Assembly (NCBI RefSeq): GCF_001613165.1
Contig: NZ_BDBV01000067.1
Location: 56,127 to 120,126, forward strand
DNA from: Nocardia mexicana NBRC 108244
GTDB taxonomy: Bacteria; Actinomycetota; Actinomycetes; Mycobacteriales; Mycobacteriaceae
Direction of reading: 5' to 3'
Length of the DNA: 64,000 bases
In this document: positions 60,501-64,000 of the stretch, in pieces
How positions within the stretch are numbered: position 1 is the stretch's first letter
How the letters are laid out: each line of letters starts with the position of its first letter
Made by a program: the position numbers and the translations under genes
The notes under the pieces: generated by a model
Told to the model about the DNA's origin: nothing
Databases searched by the model: none
What the model saw: the letters and a program-made list of their open reading frames with translations, nothing else

Positions 60501-60715
60501 AGCTTTCCGCCGCAATGCCTTCGCCAACAGGCCACCGCCCGCCGGTACGCCTCACCTGAGCCTATTCCCTGGCGGGGCGATCCGGGCCGGTACAGCTTTC
60601 CGCCGCAACACTTTCGGCAGACAGCCCAGTCGTGCGCTCCGGTCCGAATCCGCGCCGTTCCACAGCAGGGTCTCCGACCCGGGACGACTCTCCGCCGCGG
60701 TGCCCTCGCACACGG
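60501..60715. repeat. Three imperfect repeats of about 92 bp
   Basis: AGCTTTCCGCCGCAA occurs at 60501 and again at 60593, followed by similar CTTCG-rich sequence. A degenerate copy (CTCTCCGCCGCGG) starts near 60686. The period is about 92 bases, in the 281-base gap between the GNAT and HAD genes. The minus strand can be read as short CGGKL-containing peptides, but no gene is evident. Confidence 0.4.
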
Positions 60716-60732
60716 CGGAGCCGGAGCGTGAG

Positions 60733-61635
60733 CTAACCCGCGACGGCGACCGCCCGGCCCGGGTGCTGCCGCAGGCGCTCGGCCAGTTGGTCGGCGATGT
60801 CGCCCTCGTCGGCGCGGACCGGATCCGACTGCACGACAGGATGATTCAGTGCGTCGAGGGACTCGGCGACGCAGGTGGGGAGACGGTCGGCGGGCTGCTT
60901 GCGGAGATCCGCCAGGGTGCTGACACCGGTCAGTACCAGCAGCGACGGCAGGTCCACACAGTGCGCACCGTCGATATCGGTGTCGAGGCGATCGCCGACG
61001 ACCAGGGCATTGCGGGTGGCGGCACGATCCAGCGCGTCCTCCAGCAGCGGCGCGTACGGCTTTCCGGCGACCGTCGGCTCCAGGTCGGTGGCCGCGCGCA
61101 GGGCGGCAACCATCGAGCCGTTGCCGGGTGCCAGGCCGCGCTCGTTGGGCAGCGTGGCGTCGGTGTTCGCGGCCACCCAGAGCGCCCCGGCGCGCAGCGC
61201 GTAGGCCGCCTCCGCCAGATCCGGCCATGCCGTCTGCGGCGAATGTCCCTGCACCACGGCGTCGGGCGCCACAGCGTCGAAGCGGCGAATCGGGCGCAGA
61301 CCGACCCGCTCGACCTCCGCCGCCAGATCATCGGTGCCGACGACCAGCACGGTCGCACCCGCGCGCAGCCGCCCCGCCAGCACGTGCGCCGCCGCCTGCG
61401 CGCTGGTCACCACGTCGTTTTCCGTTGCGGCGAAACCCAATTCCGCCAGATGGCCCGCGACCGTGGCGGCCGACCGGCTGGCGTTGTTGGTGACATACAT
61501 CAGCGCCTGCGAGCTGGTAGCACCCGAAAGCGCTTCCGGCGCACCGGGAATCACGTCATTGCCGCGATACAGCGTGCCGTCCAGATCCAGCAGCAGCGCC
61601 CCGAACCGCTCCCTCAACCGCGTCACTAGCTCCAC
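60733..61635 (-). CDS. HAD-IIA phosphatase, probable glycerol-3-phosphate phosphatase
   Basis: The 300-residue protein has the HAD motif I GALLLDLDGTLYRGNDVIPG, the TNNASRSAATVAGHLAELGF cap-side block, and motif III/IV KPYAPLLEDALDR with VVGDRLDTDIDGAH. The mycobacterial homologue Rv1692 is a characterised glycerol-3-phosphate phosphatase in glycerophospholipid recycling. The neighbouring TPR gene corresponds to Rv1691, so synteny supports the assignment. An added C-terminal tail (ESLDALNHPVVQSD...) is typical of this branch. Confidence 0.85.
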   Translation of the reverse strand: MELVTRLRERFGALLLDLDGTLYRGNDVIPGAPEALSGATSSQALMYVTNNASRSAATVAGHLAELGFAATENDVVTSAQAAAHVLAGRLRAGATVLVVGTDDLAAEVERVGLRPIRRFDAVAPDAVVQGHSPQTAWPDLAEAAYALRAGALWVAANTDATLPNERGLAPGNGSMVAALRAATDLEPTVAGKPYAPLLEDALDRAATRNALVVGDRLDTDIDGAHCVDLPSLLVLTGVSTLADLRKQPADRLPTCVAESLDALNHPVVQSDPVRADEGDIADQLAERLRQHPGRAVAVAG

Positions 61636-62157
61636 CTACTCCGGCACCCGCACCGATGCCTGCCGTCCCTTGCCGACTGCTCCTCCATCTGCACAATCGC
61701 ATACCGCCCCGGCAGCTCGCCGCCCGGCCGCCCTTCACCCACGTCGGTCGCCCACGCACACAGCAGCACACCAACCCCGCAGCTCGCCGCCCGGCCAGCC
61801 TTCGCCCAGGTCGGTCGCCCACGCACACAGCAGCACACGGTCGACGGCTTCGCTCCGGGTCGATCCGCGCCGGACGCGTTGCAGATCGCCCCGACGGCCC
61901 ACCCGGCGGCTCGCCATCCCGCTGCCTTTTCGCCCCCGGGTCAGCGGTGCCACACGCTGGGACAGCAGATCGCGGCGACGGCTTCGCCGCGTCAGACGCA
62001 CGCAGATCGCGCTGAACAGTCCATCCGGTAGCTCAGCTGTCCTCGTCCGGATCAACGGCACACGGCGCCGCAGACCGTCACAACCCGCTGGTGCGGATCC
62101 TGGCTCGGTGCTCGAGCGTCGGCCGTGCGAACGCACCTGCGACTTCGGCGTTGGAGG
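61636..62157. other. 522-base gap with tandem repeat, no gene
   Basis: The region between the HAD and TPR genes holds a two-copy 67-base tandem repeat (61713-61838) and repeated short words such as GACGGCTTCGC and CAGATCGC further on. No coding frame was recognised. In mycobacteria the equivalent gap is short, so this DNA is a local expansion. Confidence 0.45.
61713..61838. repeat. Two-copy 67-bp tandem repeat
   Basis: The sequence starting CAGCTCGCCGCCCGGCC at 61713 recurs at 61780 with a 67-base period. Both copies share GTCGGTCGCCCACGCACACA and CAGCAGCACAC, with a few differences (CCCTTCACCC versus GCCTTCGCCC). There are only two units, and no CRISPR-like spacers. Confidence 0.75.
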
Positions 62158-63822
62158 CTATTTCACACCGGTATCCGGGTCGTCGACGCCACCGCGTGCG
62201 TCGGTTTCCTCGTCGGCAGGCTCGTCGTCGCTGTCCTCGGCGTAGCTCTCGCCGCCCGCGAGTTCGTCGGCGCGTTCCTCGGCGTCGGTTTCGCCGTCGA
62301 GGTCGGCGGATGCCGCGTTCAGGAACCATTTCAGGGCCTCGTCGGCGCGGTCGGCCGCCAGCAGGGCCTCCGCGTAGGCGTAGAACAGTCGCGCGGCGGC
62401 CGAACCCGTGCGGGCGGGATCCAGGTCCGGGGTCTGCAGTGAGACCACGGCCTGGTCGTACTGGCCCAGATCCATTCGCGCGCCCGCGACCACGATCCGC
62501 AGCTCGGTGGCCTCGTCGCCGGTCAGCTGCCGTGCCTCGTCGCTGCGCCCCAGCTCGATCGCCCGCTCGGGCCGACCCAGCCCGCGCTCGCAGTCGGCCA
62601 TAACCGCGAGCAGACCGGAGCCACCGGACATCCGGCGAGCGGTCCGCAGTTCGGACAGCGCCTCCGCCCATTCACCCGCGTGATAGGCGATCACACCCGC
62701 GGTTTCGCGGACCACCGCGATCCGCCCGGCCCGCTGCCGCGCCGCGCGAGCGTGCGCCAAGGCCAGCTCCGGCTCCTCGTCCAGGAGCCGGGCGGCCATC
62801 ACGAGATGCCGCGCCACCGTCTCGGCATTGTTCTTGTCCAGGCTCAGCAGGTCGCGGCGAACGGCCGAATCGAGGTCGGCGGCCTGCACGTCCTCCGGCA
62901 GTGCCGGTTCGTCGGGCCGTGCATCGCGACGGTCGTGGCTCCGGCCACCCGGCCCCTGCACACCCTCGCCCCCGCGACGGCGCTCCCCGCGCCCGGCATC
63001 GTCACCCGGGCCGAATCCCCCACTGTCCCTGCCGAACCCGCGATCCGTCTCACGATCCTCGCGAGGCCGCCGATCGTCGGGGCGCCGGAATCCACCTCGG
63101 TCGTCGTCGCGCCCGGATCCACGGCCCGCCCCCGGCGAGCGCGAAAATCCGCCACGGCCCGGACCTCCACTGCCCGAATCGCGGCGGGCCTCCCCACGGG
63201 TGAAGCTGCCGCGCCCTTCGCCGCCATCGGAGTCGCCCCGGCGGCGCTCGCCCCGGTCGAACCCACCCCGAGACTCACCGAACGAGCGGGACCCACCGCG
63301 ATCGAAGCCGCCGCGGTCGGCGTCGGTCCGACGCCCCCCGCCGCGGTTGAACCCACCACGGCCCTCGCCACGATCGGCGTCGGTCCGACGCCCCTCGCCG
63401 CGGTTGAACCCACCACGGCCCTCGCCACGGTCGGCATCACTCCGACGTCCCTCGCTGCGGTCGAAGCCACCACGGCCAGCGCCGCGGTCGGCGCCACCAC
63501 GGTGCCCTTCGCCGCGGTTGAATCCACCACGACCGGCATCGTCACGACGCCCCTCACCGCGACGGAAACCACCTTCGCCGCGGCCGTTGTCGCCACGATT
63601 GAATCCGCCACCGCCCGCGCCGCGGTCGGCATCGCCCCGGCGACCCTCGCCACGGTCGAAGCCTGGTCGGCCCTCGCCGGTGGAGCGGCCGCCGCTACGT
63701 TTGAAACCCCCTCGGGCACCACCGGTCGAGTCGTTGTCCGAGCGGTCGCGCCCGGGCTCTCCGGAATCACCGGACCCGCTGCTACGGCGGAAGGGCTTCC
63801 GACCGTCGTTCTGCTCCGACAC
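62158..63822 (-). CDS. TPR protein with long Arg/Gly-rich disordered N-terminus
   Basis: The 554-residue protein has an N-terminal region of about 290 residues dominated by repeats of GRGGFNRGEGRRTDADRG type (R, G, D, F, N), predicted disordered and similar to RGG/RNA-binding linkers. The C-terminal 250 residues form TPR-like helices (AETVARHLVMAARLLDEEPELALAHARAARQRAG, AGVIAYHAGEWAEALSELRTARRM). It ends in an acidic tail. It matches the actinobacterial Rv1691 neighbour of the HAD phosphatase, but the RGG part is unusually long. It may act in translation or RNA binding; this is inference. Confidence 0.8.
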   Translation of the reverse strand: MSEQNDGRKPFRRSSGSGDSGEPGRDRSDNDSTGGARGGFKRSGGRSTGEGRPGFDRGEGRRGDADRGAGGGGFNRGDNGRGEGGFRRGEGRRDDAGRGGFNRGEGHRGGADRGAGRGGFDRSEGRRSDADRGEGRGGFNRGEGRRTDADRGEGRGGFNRGGGRRTDADRGGFDRGGSRSFGESRGGFDRGERRRGDSDGGEGRGSFTRGEARRDSGSGGPGRGGFSRSPGAGRGSGRDDDRGGFRRPDDRRPREDRETDRGFGRDSGGFGPGDDAGRGERRRGGEGVQGPGGRSHDRRDARPDEPALPEDVQAADLDSAVRRDLLSLDKNNAETVARHLVMAARLLDEEPELALAHARAARQRAGRIAVVRETAGVIAYHAGEWAEALSELRTARRMSGGSGLLAVMADCERGLGRPERAIELGRSDEARQLTGDEATELRIVVAGARMDLGQYDQAVVSLQTPDLDPARTGSAAARLFYAYAEALLAADRADEALKWFLNAASADLDGETDAEERADELAGGESYAEDSDDEPADEETDARGGVDDPDTGVK

Positions 63823-63960
63823 GGTGATCCCTTTCTCTGCTCCTGCTTCGATACCCGGCCCAGGTGCTCGTCGATGTGAGGTCAGCGGCCGTCCGCCTCC
63901 TCGAATTCAATCACGCCCGGACGAACCGGCCAGCACGCGGCACAGGGTCCGGAACGACGA

Positions 63961-63991
63961 AAAGGGGACCCACGGCATGGGCCCCCTTTTC
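63961..63991. terminator. Strong terminator hairpin at the window end
   Basis: AAAAGGGG-a-CCC and GGG-c-CCCCTTTT pair around a 7-base loop (ACGGCAT). The A and T runs at each end make it act in both directions. It probably terminates a minus-strand gene beyond the window, tyrS in the mycobacterial gene order, and separates it from the TPR gene. Confidence 0.75.
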
Positions 63992-64000
63992 GGGAAGTAT

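Noticed and set aside
61713..61838. CRISPR array
   Set aside because: Only two units, continuous tandem repeat without unique spacers, no cas genes.
63200..63700. CRISPR-like or intergenic repeat in the RGG region
   Set aside because: The periodicity is explained by coding repeats of the RGG domain in one intact frame.

Overview
The window is high-GC actinomycete DNA and looks like Nocardia or a close relative. Codon use has a strong G/C third-position bias, GTG and TTG starts are common, and the gene content is typical: a SARP regulator, an ECF41 sigma factor, a PucR regulator, an ActIII-type ketoreductase, and the HAD phosphatase/TPR gene pair known from mycobacteria (Rv1692/Rv1691). No rRNA, tRNA, complete insertion sequence or CRISPR array was recognised.

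Region 1 (1-10.9 kb) is a patchwork. It opens with a broken ArsR/SRPBCC pair. Next comes a hydroxycinnamate module: enoyl-CoA hydratase/lyase, MarR repressor and feruloyl/coumaroyl-CoA ligase, with near-identical operators in front of both transcription units. A PucR regulator, a secreted alpha/beta hydrolase, a truncated condensation-domain gene, a glycine-zipper protein, a VOC protein and a frameshifted TetR gene follow.

Region 2 (11-25.3 kb) is dominated by ion transport: NhaC; a CBS-ArsB/NhaD-TrkH-TrkA operon; a CaCA exchanger; and a SulP transporter. The CBS operon and the SulP gene share a leader made of an 11-bp-phased direct repeat (TTTACG-N5-TTTACG) and an identical 22-base element. 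I did not recognise this leader as a known RNA family. DoxX/ECF41, an OafA-type acyltransferase, a hydrolase and a methyltransferase lie between.

Region 3 (25.4-39.3 kb) has a tautomerase-like/YHS fusion, a large BTAD/NB-ARC regulator and three ABC exporters in a row. Two of the exporters are divergent from GbsR/MarR-type regulators across palindromic promoters. A methyltransferase gene and a methyltransferase fragment are also here.

Region 4 (39.5-58.3 kb) contains a type II (aromatic) polyketide cluster with KS-alpha, chain-length factor, ACP, ActVII-like didomain aromatase/cyclase, ActIV-like MBL cyclase, ActIII-like ketoreductase, FAD monooxygenase, SnoaL-like protein, nitroreductase and SDR. 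It carries its own acetyl-CoA carboxylase (biotin carrier, fused carboxyltransferase, biotin carboxylase) to supply malonyl-CoA. Heptamer repeats of the SARP type (TCGAGNN, 11-bp period) occur in three promoter regions of the cluster. The cluster SARP gene is interrupted by a frameshift exactly at an A AAA AAC heptamer, which could be programmed -1 frameshifting, transcriptional slippage, a mutation or a sequencing error.

Region 5 (58.3-64 kb) returns to housekeeping-like genes: DUF218, DinB, GNAT, glycerol-3-phosphate phosphatase, and a TPR protein with a very long Arg/Gly-rich N-terminus. The window ends at a strong terminator hairpin.
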